A program made the position numbers and the translations under genes. The notes beneath the pieces are model-generated. The model made no database searches, was not told the DNA's origin, and was given only the letters and a program-made list of their open reading frames with translations. Positions 17,618-25,445 of a stretch of DNA of 64,000 bases are shown here, piece after piece; the stretch's first letter is position 1, and every line of letters begins with the position of its first letter. The stretch covers positions 1-64,000 of the forward strand of contig UQAQ01000010.1 of assembly GCA_900539115.1 (NCBI GenBank). The letters are read 5' to 3'. The stretch comes from an uncultured Roseburia sp. (GTDB lineage: Bacteria; Bacillota; Clostridia; Lachnospirales; Lachnospiraceae).

Positions 17618-18613
17618 ATGGAAAAGATAAGATGGGGAGTTTTAGGAACAGCAGGAATTGCCAGAGATTGCGGCATACCGGGAATGCAGAAGGCAGAAAA
17701 TTGTGAACGGTATGGAATTGCAGGGCGCAGTTTGAAAAAAGCAGAAGATTATAAAGATATGTTTGGGTTTGAAAAAGCATACGAAGGGTATGAAGCACTT
17801 TTGTCAGACCCCAAAGTGCAGGCAGTTTATATTCCGCTTCCCAATAATCTTCATTATGAATGGGTAAAAAAAGCTATTGCAGCAGGAAAGCATGTGTTGT
17901 GCGAAAAACCATTGGCGCCTACACCCAGACAAGCAATAGAACTTTTTGAGGCAGCAAAAGAGAAGGGGGTATTTTTAATGGAAGCATATGCCTACCTTCA
18001 CAGTCCCTTTGTTACAGCGCTTAAAAAAGAAATTGAAGAAGGAACAATTGGAGAAATCCGTTATATTGAATCTCAGTTTTTGACTTCATATTATGATAAG
18101 AGCAACATTCGTCTGCACAAAGAAAATTATGGGGGTGCCGTTTATGATCTTGGCTGTTATAATACAAGTATGCTGTTAAAACTTTTGGAAGATATGCCAT
18201 CCAGGGTAAAAGCAATGGCACAGTATGATGAAAATGGCGTTGATGTATATACAACGGCATTGTTAAATTATGAAAATGATGTACGTGCATCGATAACATG
18301 CGGGATGATTTTTGAAAAAGATAAGCCGCATCGTTATGATAGATTGTATATTCACGGAACAAAAGGCGACATCAAATCCGATGCGGAATTTAACCAAGAG
18401 GGGAATGTTTCCTATACGTTGATCATTGAAGGAAAAGAGCAGATTCGAAATGTATACTGCCCACATAATTATCAATTAGAAATAGAGCAGTTGGGAAGAT
18501 GCATAATCGAAGGCGAGACCCCTGTTGTGACAGCTGATTTTTCGATTAAAAATGCAAAAATACTAGATGCTATATTGCAAGAGATCGGTTACTTTGAAAG
18601 TAATGTAATGTGA
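17618..18613 (+). CDS. Gfo/Idh/MocA-family NAD(P)-dependent oxidoreductase
   Basis: 331 aa. The N-terminal Rossmann fold begins IRWGVLGTAGIA and contains the family's EKP motif in HVLCEKPLAPT (about residue 95). The C-terminal half is the GFO_IDH_MocA_C fold. Members oxidise or reduce sugars, inositols or related polyols; the substrate cannot be told. The start chosen has AGGAGG 7 nt upstream; an open frame 14 codons longer overlaps the previous gene without a ribosome site. It lies 14 bases after the CAP-protein gene and ends the co-directional run that began at 6063. Confidence 0.88.
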   Translation: MEKIRWGVLGTAGIARDCGIPGMQKAENCERYGIAGRSLKKAEDYKDMFGFEKAYEGYEALLSDPKVQAVYIPLPNNLHYEWVKKAIAAGKHVLCEKPLAPTPRQAIELFEAAKEKGVFLMEAYAYLHSPFVTALKKEIEEGTIGEIRYIESQFLTSYYDKSNIRLHKENYGGAVYDLGCYNTSMLLKLLEDMPSRVKAMAQYDENGVDVYTTALLNYENDVRASITCGMIFEKDKPHRYDRLYIHGTKGDIKSDAEFNQEGNVSYTLIIEGKEQIRNVYCPHNYQLEIEQLGRCIIEGETPVVTADFSIKNAKILDAILQEIGYFESNVM

Positions 18614-18665
18614 GCACAACGAAATTTCGGCATTTATAAAAGGACACAAAAAAAACACAAAAAAA

Positions 18666-18692
18666 TTAGCACTCACCTCTTGACAGTGCTAA
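18666..18692 (+). promoter_or_regulatory. CIRCE element (HrcA operator)
   Basis: TTAGCACTC, nine bases, then CAGTGCTAA: the CIRCE consensus with one mismatch in the right arm. It is the binding site of the HrcA repressor, so the downstream hsp20 gene should be induced by heat. Confidence 0.9.
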
Positions 18693-18708
18693 CAATTGGT
18701 GGTATAAC
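18680..18708 (+). promoter_or_regulatory. Sigma-A promoter of hsp20, -35 box inside CIRCE
   Basis: TTGACA lies within CIRCE, followed by a 17-bp spacer and TATAAC. HrcA binding would cover the -35 box. The expected transcript has a leader of about 170 nt. Confidence 0.85.
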
Positions 18709-18886
18709 ATAGTTAACGATAAGGAAAGGGGTTACGAAAAGGAATCCGGATCCGAATCGAAACTTAACAATCGACACTTCAGATTTCTCTGATGGTGCTA
18801 ATAATACAAAAGTCTAAGTGCCTATGGTGTTTTGCAGGAACCCATATTTCCGACACTTGTTACAAGAAGGAAAGGAGAAATGACTT

Positions 18887-19354
18887 ATGTTAAGACCTAG
18901 TATTTTTGGAGAGAGTTTGTTTGATGATTGGATGGATGATTTTCCATTTGGTAAGGAATTTGAGAAGGCTATGTTTCCGGCGAAAGATCCTCTTTATGGA
19001 AAACATGCAAAGAACATGATGAAGACAGATGTCCGCGAGACAGATGATGCGTATGAGGTTGACATTGATCTGCCTGGCTTCAAGAAAGATGAAGTAACCG
19101 CTGAGCTGAATGATGGTTATATCACCATTTCGGCAGCAAAAGGTTTGGACAAAGATGAAAAAGATAAAAAGACCGGTAAGTACATTCGTAAAGAACGTTA
19201 TGCCGGCAGCATGAGCCGAAGCTTTTACATCGGTGAGGGAATTACCCAGGATGAGATTTCGGCGAAGTATGAAAATGGTATCTTGCAATTGAAGATTCCG
19301 AAAAAGACAGACAAAGCAGTTGCTGGTAAAAATTATATCGCAATTGAAGGATAA
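18887..19354 (+). CDS. Small heat-shock protein, Hsp20/alpha-crystallin family
   Basis: 155 aa. An ATP-independent holdase chaperone of the cytoplasm. The alpha-crystallin domain spans about residues 43-145 (MKTDVRETDDAYEVDIDLPG, GYITISA, then ENGILQLKIPK), with a C-terminal tail. An AAAGGAG site precedes the ATG. The gene stands alone between a CIRCE-controlled promoter and a strong terminator. The long leader (about 170 nt) could hold an RNA thermometer, but I see no clear fold that hides the ribosome site. Confidence 0.93.
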   Translation: MLRPSIFGESLFDDWMDDFPFGKEFEKAMFPAKDPLYGKHAKNMMKTDVRETDDAYEVDIDLPGFKKDEVTAELNDGYITISAAKGLDKDEKDKKTGKYIRKERYAGSMSRSFYIGEGITQDEISAKYENGILQLKIPKKTDKAVAGKNYIAIEG

Positions 19355-19363
19355 TCATTCAAT

Positions 19364-19408
19364 AAGTTCCCTTCAGAGATCGAGCCCTCTGAAGGGGACT
19401 TGTTTTTT
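19364..19408. terminator. Strong terminator between convergent hsp20 and lipoprotein genes
   Basis: AAGTTCCCTTCAGAG and CTCTGAAGGGGACTT form a 15-bp stem with one wobble pair and an 8-nt loop, then six T residues. The T-run overlaps the stop codon of the minus-strand gene. Confidence 0.93.
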
Positions 19409-20915
19409 AGCAAAAACCATTGTAAGATTTGAAACGTACTTTATATTCTTTCATTTGCTGCCCTTCACGGCTTTCTATTTTCGTAGAGTTTCCTGTAAGA
19501 ACATCATAGAGATAATAGTCGCTTTTGTACCGCTTACCGTCTTTTTGAAGCTGGGTAGGAAATTCGATGATCCATTGTCCTTTTCCGACAGGACACAGTG
19601 GGGTACCGGTATCGATGGTCCAATAATTCAATCCATCGTAGTCGCAGCATTCATAAGCTTTGGCTAATTTCTCCTGGAGAAAAGTATTCATCTGCGTTTC
19701 GTAGCGTAGATTTTTTCCGTCAGAGGCGCGAAAACTTACGACAGACAATTTATAATCATAGGTTTTGTAATCATCCTCAAAATCTTCATCATAGACATAA
19801 TTATCGTCATCTCTGGATGAATAAGTGAGTTGGTTTGCGTTAAGTATTGCATAAATGCGGCCTTTCAATGCAAAGAATTGATAAACATTCCAAGTTTCGA
19901 TGATGTCTTTTTGGAAGCCATTTCGTTTTCCCGATAAAAGCGATTCAATGTCTGTCAAAGACACAATTTGCTCTGTTTTTTCAGACTTCATATCGTAACC
20001 ATAAATTCCGTCTTTTTTTAGAAAATACAATCTATTTTTGTGAACAGTAGTCGGAAAAAGGGAGACAGAAACATCTTCTTCCGGTGCATAATAAAAGAGG
20101 CGGGTCACTTTCTGGCAGATTTTTTTTACGGAAAAATCATTCACCGAGACGCGATAAAGATCTTTTTTGCAAAGCATGAAAATGGTGTCGTCATATTTTC
20201 GCGGTACTCCATATTCATCCACAACGATGTTATAACTGATGTCTTTGAAAAGTTTCAAAATTTTTCCGGAGTCCAAATTGATTGCAAAAATGCCATCGTT
20301 TTCCGAGGAAAATATTACTTTATTATCTTCGGCATAAAGAAAATCTTCCCAGTCAATGCCGGGTGAATCTTTTTTTATAATATCCTCCAATTTGCATACT
20401 TTCTCGCGGTCTTCCCAGCGCAACGTTTCCTTTGTACCGGACCGGCGAAAAGGAATGCGCCAAAGATTGGTGTAGTCGGTATCGTATTCGACAAGGTATA
20501 GGTAAGAGTCTGTGACATACATGTCGGAAACGGTAAAATCGTTGTCCGTGTCTGGCTTTATCACATAGTGAGTTCCTTTCTTAGGATAAGAAAAAGCGCC
20601 TGTTTTTGATTTTACGATAGGTGCCTGAAGAATGCCTTCTCCATCGGTAGAATATACATAATTTTTTGTGGTAAAAATAGTATTCTCATAACCATTTTTT
20701 GTATGGGTTTTGCTTGTTGATACAGTTGGATTCACAGTATTTTGTGGAAGGGCTGCTGGACCTGTGGCGGTAACTGCTTCCGGGGTGACGGCAGCACCCG
20801 ACACAATGGCAGAAGGCGAAGCGGTGTCTGTTAAATTGGTTGTTGATGCTTGCTGAGCCCCGCATCCGGTACAGAAAATGAGTACGAGTGCGAGAAGTCG
20901 AAAGTATTGTTTCAT
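19407..20915 (-). CDS. Lipoprotein with DUF5050/beta-propeller-like repeats
   Basis: 502 aa. The signal ends in a lipobox-like CTGC, with Cys18 as the likely lipidation site. A Thr/Ser/Ala/Pro-rich linker follows (about 20-60), then repeats of the kind YVYSTDGEGILQ, YVTDSYLYLVEYDTDYTNLWRIP and RLYFLKKDGIYGYDMKS, which resemble the DUF5050-type beta-propeller found in lipoproteins of gut Clostridia. It is presumably a surface-bound sensor or binding protein; function unknown. An AGGAGGG site precedes the ATG. Confidence 0.75.
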   Translation of the reverse strand: MKQYFRLLALVLIFCTGCGAQQASTTNLTDTASPSAIVSGAAVTPEAVTATGPAALPQNTVNPTVSTSKTHTKNGYENTIFTTKNYVYSTDGEGILQAPIVKSKTGAFSYPKKGTHYVIKPDTDNDFTVSDMYVTDSYLYLVEYDTDYTNLWRIPFRRSGTKETLRWEDREKVCKLEDIIKKDSPGIDWEDFLYAEDNKVIFSSENDGIFAINLDSGKILKLFKDISYNIVVDEYGVPRKYDDTIFMLCKKDLYRVSVNDFSVKKICQKVTRLFYYAPEEDVSVSLFPTTVHKNRLYFLKKDGIYGYDMKSEKTEQIVSLTDIESLLSGKRNGFQKDIIETWNVYQFFALKGRIYAILNANQLTYSSRDDDNYVYDEDFEDDYKTYDYKLSVVSFRASDGKNLRYETQMNTFLQEKLAKAYECCDYDGLNYWTIDTGTPLCPVGKGQWIIEFPTQLQKDGKRYKSDYYLYDVLTGNSTKIESREGQQMKEYKVRFKSYNGFC

Positions 20916-20947
20916 AAAGTTCCCTCCTAATGTTTTGTATTGCATTT

Positions 20948-20976
20948 ATCATAGCATACTTAAATAAAAATTACAA
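20948..20976 (-). promoter_or_regulatory. Sigma-A promoter of the 19407-20915 lipoprotein gene
   Basis: On the minus strand: TTGTAA, 17 bp, TATGAT, about 33 bp before the start codon. Confidence 0.75.
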
Positions 20977-21013
20977 TATTTTACTGGAAATAAATAGATG
21001 CCGCAAAAATGTC

Positions 21014-21042
21014 TTGTATTATTTTTGATTATTGTATATACT
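21014..21042 (+). promoter_or_regulatory. Sigma-A promoter of the macro-domain gene
   Basis: TTGTAT, 17 bp, TATACT, about 30 bp before the start codon at 21074. Confidence 0.75.
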
Positions 21043-21073
21043 ACAAATATTAAAACGGACAAGGGGGGATTTT

Positions 21074-22054
21074 ATGCCATTTCAGATTGTAAGAAATGAT
21101 ATTACTAAAATGAAAGTAGATGCTGTGATCAATACGGCAAATCCGAATGCCATGTATGGAAGAGGAACCGATCAGGCCATTTATGAGGCGGCTGGACGGG
21201 ATAAACTGTTGGCAGCCAGACAAAAGATCGGGACGCTGCAAGTGGGCGAAGCGGTGGTTACACCGGGATTTCGTCTCCCGGCAAAATATATCATACATAA
21301 TGCAGGCCCGGTTTGGGAAGGGGGAGACCGGGGAGAGGAAGAAAAACTTGAATTATGTTATGAAAATTGTCTGCGGCTTGCGGAAAAAAAGAAGTTTAAA
21401 AGCATCGCATTTCCGCTTATATCGACGGGGACTTATGGATTTCCTAAAAAGATCGGGCTGCAGACGGCGATTAAAGTACTGAGCCGATTTTTACTTGACA
21501 GCGATATGATGATATATCTGGTAGTATTTGACGACGAATCGGTTCAGCTGTCGGAAATGATCTTTCCGGATATTCCGGATTTTATTCAGCAAGATAGGGA
21601 CTGTTCACATATACCAATAGAGTATCCGGCGCAGGCACTTTTCCGTTCGGAGTCTCTGCCAATGGTGTGTGAAGAAACGGCATATCGGACACTGGACGAT
21701 ATTGTCGAGAATCGCGGGAAAAATCTTCCTGAAACATTGATGCAGTTTCTGATCGAAAAGGATTTGAAGAATGCGGATGTATACCACAATGCTAATATCA
21801 GCCGCAAAGTATTTTCAAAAATTATTACGAATGAAAAATATCATCCGAAGAAAAAAACGGTGCTGGCTCTTGCTATCGGAATGCGTTTGAATCTGGATGA
21901 GACAAAAGACCTTCTTTCACGCGCAGGATATGCGCTTTCGCCGGGAAATAAATTTGATCTTATTGTAAAATATTGTATAGAAATAGGCGAGTACAATATT
22001 GTTAAGATTAATATTTTGCTATATGAATATGGGGAAGAGACGTTGGGCGATTAA
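21074..22054 (+). CDS. Macro-domain protein with C-terminal helical (XRE-like) domain
   Basis: 326 aa. The N-terminal macro domain (1-165) has the ADP-ribose-binding motifs AVINTANPNAMYGRGTDQAI and PLISTGTYGFP. The family binds or hydrolyses ADP-ribose derivatives, for example O-acetyl-ADP-ribose or ADP-ribosylated proteins. The C-terminal ~115 residues (TLMQFLIEKDLKNADVYH, then ISRKVFSKI and TVLALAIGMRLNLDET) look like an XRE-type helix-turn-helix. The start has an AAGGGGGG site; a frame open 14 codons further upstream overlaps the promoter. A VWA-domain gene follows, which hints at a stress or signalling module. Confidence 0.82.
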   Translation: MPFQIVRNDITKMKVDAVINTANPNAMYGRGTDQAIYEAAGRDKLLAARQKIGTLQVGEAVVTPGFRLPAKYIIHNAGPVWEGGDRGEEEKLELCYENCLRLAEKKKFKSIAFPLISTGTYGFPKKIGLQTAIKVLSRFLLDSDMMIYLVVFDDESVQLSEMIFPDIPDFIQQDRDCSHIPIEYPAQALFRSESLPMVCEETAYRTLDDIVENRGKNLPETLMQFLIEKDLKNADVYHNANISRKVFSKIITNEKYHPKKKTVLALAIGMRLNLDETKDLLSRAGYALSPGNKFDLIVKYCIEIGEYNIVKINILLYEYGEETLGD

Positions 22055-22160
22055 AATGTCTCTTTCAAAGAGACAAAATGTTACCTCCATTTTGCTATGA
22101 TGGTTTCAGAAACAAGAACACAGTTTTTGAAATAACATATACGAAATGGAGGATTTTATT

Positions 22161-22823
22161 ATGGAGAATTTAACAGAAATGGTATTTATTTTGGATCGAA
22201 GCGGTTCGATGGCAGGACTTGAGAAGGATACGATCGGAGGCTTTAATTCGCTGCTGGAAAAACAGAAAAAAGAAAAGGGGAAAGCTTTGGTCACTACCAT
22301 GCTCTTTGATGATGATTTTACGCTGGTTCACGACCGCCAGCCGATTCATCGTGTAGCGCCACTTACCGAGGAGCAGTATTTTGTGCGCGGCTGTACGGCG
22401 CTTTTGGATGCAATCGGTCTGACTATTTCCCACATTAAAAAGGCCAGAAAGGAAATGCCGAAGGAGGAACGTCCGGATCGGACGATTGTTGTTATAACCA
22501 CGGATGGAATGGAAAATTCGAGCCGGCACTATAACTATGCCAAAATCAAACATAAAATTGAAAAATGCAAGAAAAAGAACTGGGAATTCTTGTTCCTGGG
22601 TGCCAATATGGATGCCATCGGAGAGGCAGCCAAGTTTGGAATCGACGCGGATCGGGCGGTAAGATATGAGTGCGATGGTGAAGGCACAAGAAAGAACTAC
22701 GATGTGCTGGGAGAAACGATAACAAGAGCGCGCGGAGCAGAACTTCCCTGTATGATGGCACAGGCAATCGGAACAGGCTGGTCGGAGGAGATCGAGCAGG
22801 ATTACAAAAAAAGACATAAATAG
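22161..22823 (+). CDS. Von Willebrand factor A domain protein
   Basis: 220 aa, almost entirely one VWA domain. The metal-ion site motif DxSxS is present as DRSGSMAG (residues about 12-19), with later site residues in GCTALLDAIG and TTDGMEN. No signal peptide or membrane segment, so it is probably cytoplasmic. Bacterial VWA proteins of this kind often act as scaffolds with ATPases, kinases or phosphatases. GGAGG precedes the ATG. It lies 106 bases after the macro-domain gene, with two short inverted repeats in the gap (arms GTCTCTT/AAGAGAC and CAAAATG/CATTTTG) that do not look like a terminator. Confidence 0.85.
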   Translation: MENLTEMVFILDRSGSMAGLEKDTIGGFNSLLEKQKKEKGKALVTTMLFDDDFTLVHDRQPIHRVAPLTEEQYFVRGCTALLDAIGLTISHIKKARKEMPKEERPDRTIVVITTDGMENSSRHYNYAKIKHKIEKCKKKNWEFLFLGANMDAIGEAAKFGIDADRAVRYECDGEGTRKNYDVLGETITRARGAELPCMMAQAIGTGWSEEIEQDYKKRHK

Positions 22824-22833
22824 AAAAATGCAT

Positions 22834-22862
22834 TTGCAAATAAGCGTGAAAATCGCTATACT
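22834..22862 (+). promoter_or_regulatory. Sigma-A promoter of the 51-aa gene
   Basis: TTGCAA, 17 bp, TATACT, about 28 bp before the start codon at 22890. Confidence 0.7.
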
Positions 22863-22889
22863 AAACGTATAGGAAGGCGGTGGAAAGGA

Positions 22890-23045
22890 ATGGACGAAAT
22901 GACAGAAAAGGAAATGAAATCGATAAAGATGTCAACTTTATATGAATTGCGTCTGCTTTTTACACAAGGAGAAAAGACAAATTATACGAAAGAGGAAATT
23001 GTAGAATTGCTTGATAAAATAGCAAGTGCAAAAGAACAAGAATAG
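22890..23045 (+). CDS. Small acidic helical protein, 51 aa
   Basis: An ATG preceded by GGAAAGGA opens a 51-codon frame (MDEMTEKEMKSIK..., ending KIASAKEQE). It has its own promoter with both hexamers, which supports its reality. The peptide is charged and probably two helices, like many small regulators or antitoxin-like proteins. No family recognised. It sits between the VWA gene and the MATE leader. Confidence 0.6.
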   Translation: MDEMTEKEMKSIKMSTLYELRLLFTQGEKTNYTKEEIVELLDKIASAKEQE

Positions 23046-23069
23046 AAAGACAAACATAACATAAAAGGC

Positions 23070-23098
23070 TTGAATTTTCATCCAAACTATAGTACAAT
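23070..23098 (+). promoter_or_regulatory. Sigma-A promoter of the MATE leader
   Basis: TTGAAT, 17 bp, TACAAT. Transcription should start near 23105, which gives a leader of about 345 nt before the MATE start codon. Confidence 0.75.
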
Positions 23099-23150
23099 AG
23101 TCTCCTAAAACTTATGTGAATTTTTCTAAACAAACATGTTTACTTTTCGT

Positions 23151-23190
23151 CACATCATCAGGAGTCTATCCGGATGGTGTGATTTTTTTT
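23151..23190 (+). terminator. Intrinsic terminator inside the MATE leader (candidate attenuator)
   Basis: CACATCATC and GATGGTGTG form a 9-bp stem with one wobble pair, followed by A and eight T residues. It lies about 45-85 nt after the predicted transcription start. Just upstream is a small hairpin with arms TAAACA/TGTTTA at 23127-23142. The product could be a terminated RNA of about 85 nt, or an attenuated leader that controls MATE expression. Confidence 0.75.
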
Positions 23191-23191
23191 C

Positions 23192-23409
23192 GTGAAACAA
23201 CGAGACGCGCAATCGGTAAAATTTCGAGATGTCGTGCTTGCACGAAACATCACAAAAATTTTATCGATTATGTGACGACTGTCACGACGATGAGCGCCAA
23301 AGGCGCGAAGAGTGCGTGTCTCGTTGCTTTGAACGGAAGAATGTGACGACTGTCACGATGATGAGCGCCGAAGGCGCGAAGAATGCGTGGCGATGCCTCG
23401 TTGTTTCAC
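23192..23409. repeat. Large nested palindromic element with an internal 71-bp duplication
   Basis: The outer arms GTGAAACAACGAG (23192-23204) and CTCGTTGTTTCAC (23397-23409) are perfectly complementary. An inner stem joins AATCGGTAAAATTT (23211) to AAATTTTATCGATT (23256) with one wobble, capped by TCGTGC/GCACGA. Two 71-bp-spaced copies begin at 23271 and 23342 with TGTGACGACTGTCACG and a GCGCC/GGCGC hairpin. The first copy ends in GCGTGTCTCGTTG, which can also pair with the left outer arm. Open frames across this element look spurious. It may be a mobile palindromic repeat or a structured RNA. Confidence 0.8.
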
Positions 23410-23448
23410 AACATTCACACAAAGGAAGGAATCAGGAGGATTTGTACG

Positions 23449-24774
23449 ATGGAACAAACATTTATGAAAGAGAAGAAAATTCTGCCACTGGTATTGTCGA
23501 TGTCACTGCCGATGATGTTGTCAATGTTAGTCAATTCCCTATATAATATTGTCGACAGCTATTTTGTTGCGCAGATCAGTGAACAGGCGATGACGGCATT
23601 ATCGCTTGTATATCCGCTTCAGTTATTGGAGACGGCGATCGCCGTAGGATTTGGTATTGGCATCAATGCGGCAGCTGCATTTTACTTGGGAGCCGGTGAA
23701 CGAAAAAATGCCAATGATGTGGTGACTTCCGGAACACTGCTCAGCATCGTGCACGGAATCGTGCTTACCTTGTTTAGTATCGGCTTTGCCCGTTATTTTG
23801 TAGGGATGTTTACGGACCAGCAGCCGATATTGGAAGATGCTGTAAAATATGCATGGATCGTCTTTGCTTTTACCATTCCGAATGTAGTAGCGATTACATT
23901 TGAAAAGATTTTTCAGGCAGAGGGAAGAATGAAAGTCTCTATGATCAGTATGCTTTGCGGATGCGTTGTCAATATTATTCTGGATCCGATGCTGATCTTT
24001 GGAATTGGGTTTTTCCCGAAAATGGGCATTGCGGGAGCGGCATTGGCAACCGGGATCGGACAGGTGATACCTCTTGTAGTATATATTATTATATTTGTAA
24101 AGAGACCGATGGCATTCCGCATGATCTGGCATAAAAACCTGATACAGAAACGGTTGTGCCGGCAGATGTACGGAGTGGGGATTCCGGCGACATTAAATCT
24201 TGCTTTGCCCTCTTTTATGATCACGGCATTGAATGGAATCCTTGCCGTTTACTCGGAAACGTATGTGCTGGTGCTTGGAATTTATTATAAATTGCAGACG
24301 TTCATTTATCTGTCTGCCAATGGAATCGTTCAGGGGATCCGCCCGATCATTAGTTATAATTATGGAGCAGGGGAATCCCAAAGAGTGAAGCGCATTTTCC
24401 GTACCGCACTTGTTATGATCGCTGTGATTATGGCAGCCGGAATGGGCATTTGCCTTGTATTTTCCGAAAATCTGATGGGACTGTTTACAGAAAGTGTACA
24501 GACAATTGCCGAGGGCGGTGCGGCGATTCGTATCATTTGTATGGGATTTGTCATTTCTTCTCTTTCCGTTACGGTAAGTGGAATGCTGGAAGCACTGGGA
24601 AAAGGCGGACAATCTCTTGTGATTTCACTGATTCGTTATATTATCGGTATTATTCCGGCGGCGTATCTGCTGGGAATCCTGCTGGGCGGTTCAGCTGTCT
24701 GGAACTGTTTTTGGATTGCAGAAACGGCCGCAAGTATAGTGGCATTTGTTTTGTATAAAAGATTGAAATATTAG
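23449..24774 (+). CDS. MATE-family multidrug/drug:cation antiporter
   Basis: 441 aa, twelve hydrophobic segments, two MatE repeats (starts LPLVLSMSLPMMLSMLVNSL and YGVGIPATLNLALPSF). MATE proteins export cationic drugs or metabolites with a Na+ or H+ gradient. The chosen ATG has AGGAGG 8 nt upstream; the open frame extends into the palindromic leader but without any credible start. Its expression is likely controlled by the terminator in the leader. The next gene follows 11 bases later. Confidence 0.92.
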   Translation: MEQTFMKEKKILPLVLSMSLPMMLSMLVNSLYNIVDSYFVAQISEQAMTALSLVYPLQLLETAIAVGFGIGINAAAAFYLGAGERKNANDVVTSGTLLSIVHGIVLTLFSIGFARYFVGMFTDQQPILEDAVKYAWIVFAFTIPNVVAITFEKIFQAEGRMKVSMISMLCGCVVNIILDPMLIFGIGFFPKMGIAGAALATGIGQVIPLVVYIIIFVKRPMAFRMIWHKNLIQKRLCRQMYGVGIPATLNLALPSFMITALNGILAVYSETYVLVLGIYYKLQTFIYLSANGIVQGIRPIISYNYGAGESQRVKRIFRTALVMIAVIMAAGMGICLVFSENLMGLFTESVQTIAEGGAAIRIICMGFVISSLSVTVSGMLEALGKGGQSLVISLIRYIIGIIPAAYLLGILLGGSAVWNCFWIAETAASIVAFVLYKRLKY

Positions 24775-24785
24775 GAGAATAGCAT

Positions 24786-25418
24786 ATGAAAACAAGAGAG
24801 GAAGCATTGAATTACGCCCTGTCTTTTGCGGAGACTTATCAGGATGCTCCATTTCGGGATCAGAACTGGCAGTTAATACGTGTAAAAAAGTCAAAAAAAG
24901 CGTTTTTGTGGACATACGAAAAAGAGGGAAATATCTGGCTCAATGTGAAGGCGAATCCGGAAACGAGAGATTTTTGGCGGGCAGCTTATGACGCCGTCAT
25001 ACCGGGCTGGCATCAAAACAAAGAACATTGGAATACGGTCATTTTGGATGGAACGATACCGGAAAAAGATGTGAAGCAGATGATCGCAGAAAGTTATGAC
25101 CTTGTTACCGATAGTCCGACAAAACGGATTTACGAGGCAGTAAAAAAGATTCCGAAAGGGCATGTGGCAACTTATGGACAAGTTGCGAGGATGGCAGGAA
25201 ATCCGAAGATGGCACGTGCGGTCGGAAATGCTCTCCACAAAAATCCGGATCCCGAGCACATTCCCTGCTTCCGGGTGGTCAATGGGAAAGGTGAACTTGC
25301 CGGAGAATTTGCTTTTGGAGGCGAAGGCGGGCAGAGCAGATTATTGGAGGAAGACGGAATACCTGTCGAAAACGGACGGGTAGACCTGGAAAAATATGGA
25401 ATTGTTTTGAAAGAGTAG
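24786..25418 (+). CDS. MmcQ/YjbR-like domain fused to an Ogt-like alkyltransferase domain (PCFR variant)
   Basis: 210 aa in two parts. Residues 1-105 resemble the MmcQ/YjbR family (a double-wing DNA-binding-like fold). Residues about 112-205 are the DNA-binding and active-site domain of O6-alkylguanine-DNA alkyltransferases (IPKGHVATYGQVARMAG, then IPCFRVVNGKG). The acceptor Cys161 is kept, but the usual PCHR motif reads PCFR, so the conserved His that activates the Cys is Phe. It may be a slow transferase or a damage-flagging protein like the ATL group. AGGAG precedes the ATG; probably co-transcribed with the MATE gene. Confidence 0.8.
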   Translation: MKTREEALNYALSFAETYQDAPFRDQNWQLIRVKKSKKAFLWTYEKEGNIWLNVKANPETRDFWRAAYDAVIPGWHQNKEHWNTVILDGTIPEKDVKQMIAESYDLVTDSPTKRIYEAVKKIPKGHVATYGQVARMAGNPKMARAVGNALHKNPDPEHIPCFRVVNGKGELAGEFAFGGEGGQSRLLEEDGIPVENGRVDLEKYGIVLKE

Positions 25419-25445
25419 TTTTTTGAAACCGGAAGAATGATAAAC

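Noticed and set aside
22058..22094. Two short inverted repeats between the macro and VWA genes as a terminator
   Set aside because: Stems are only 7 bp and AT-rich, and no T-run follows. They may be regulatory, but evidence is too weak for a feature.
23116..23546. Two plus-strand open frames across the MATE leader
   Set aside because: They run through the terminator, the palindromes and the duplicated unit, and one runs into the MATE gene in another frame. No credible start; best explained as chance frames in structured DNA.
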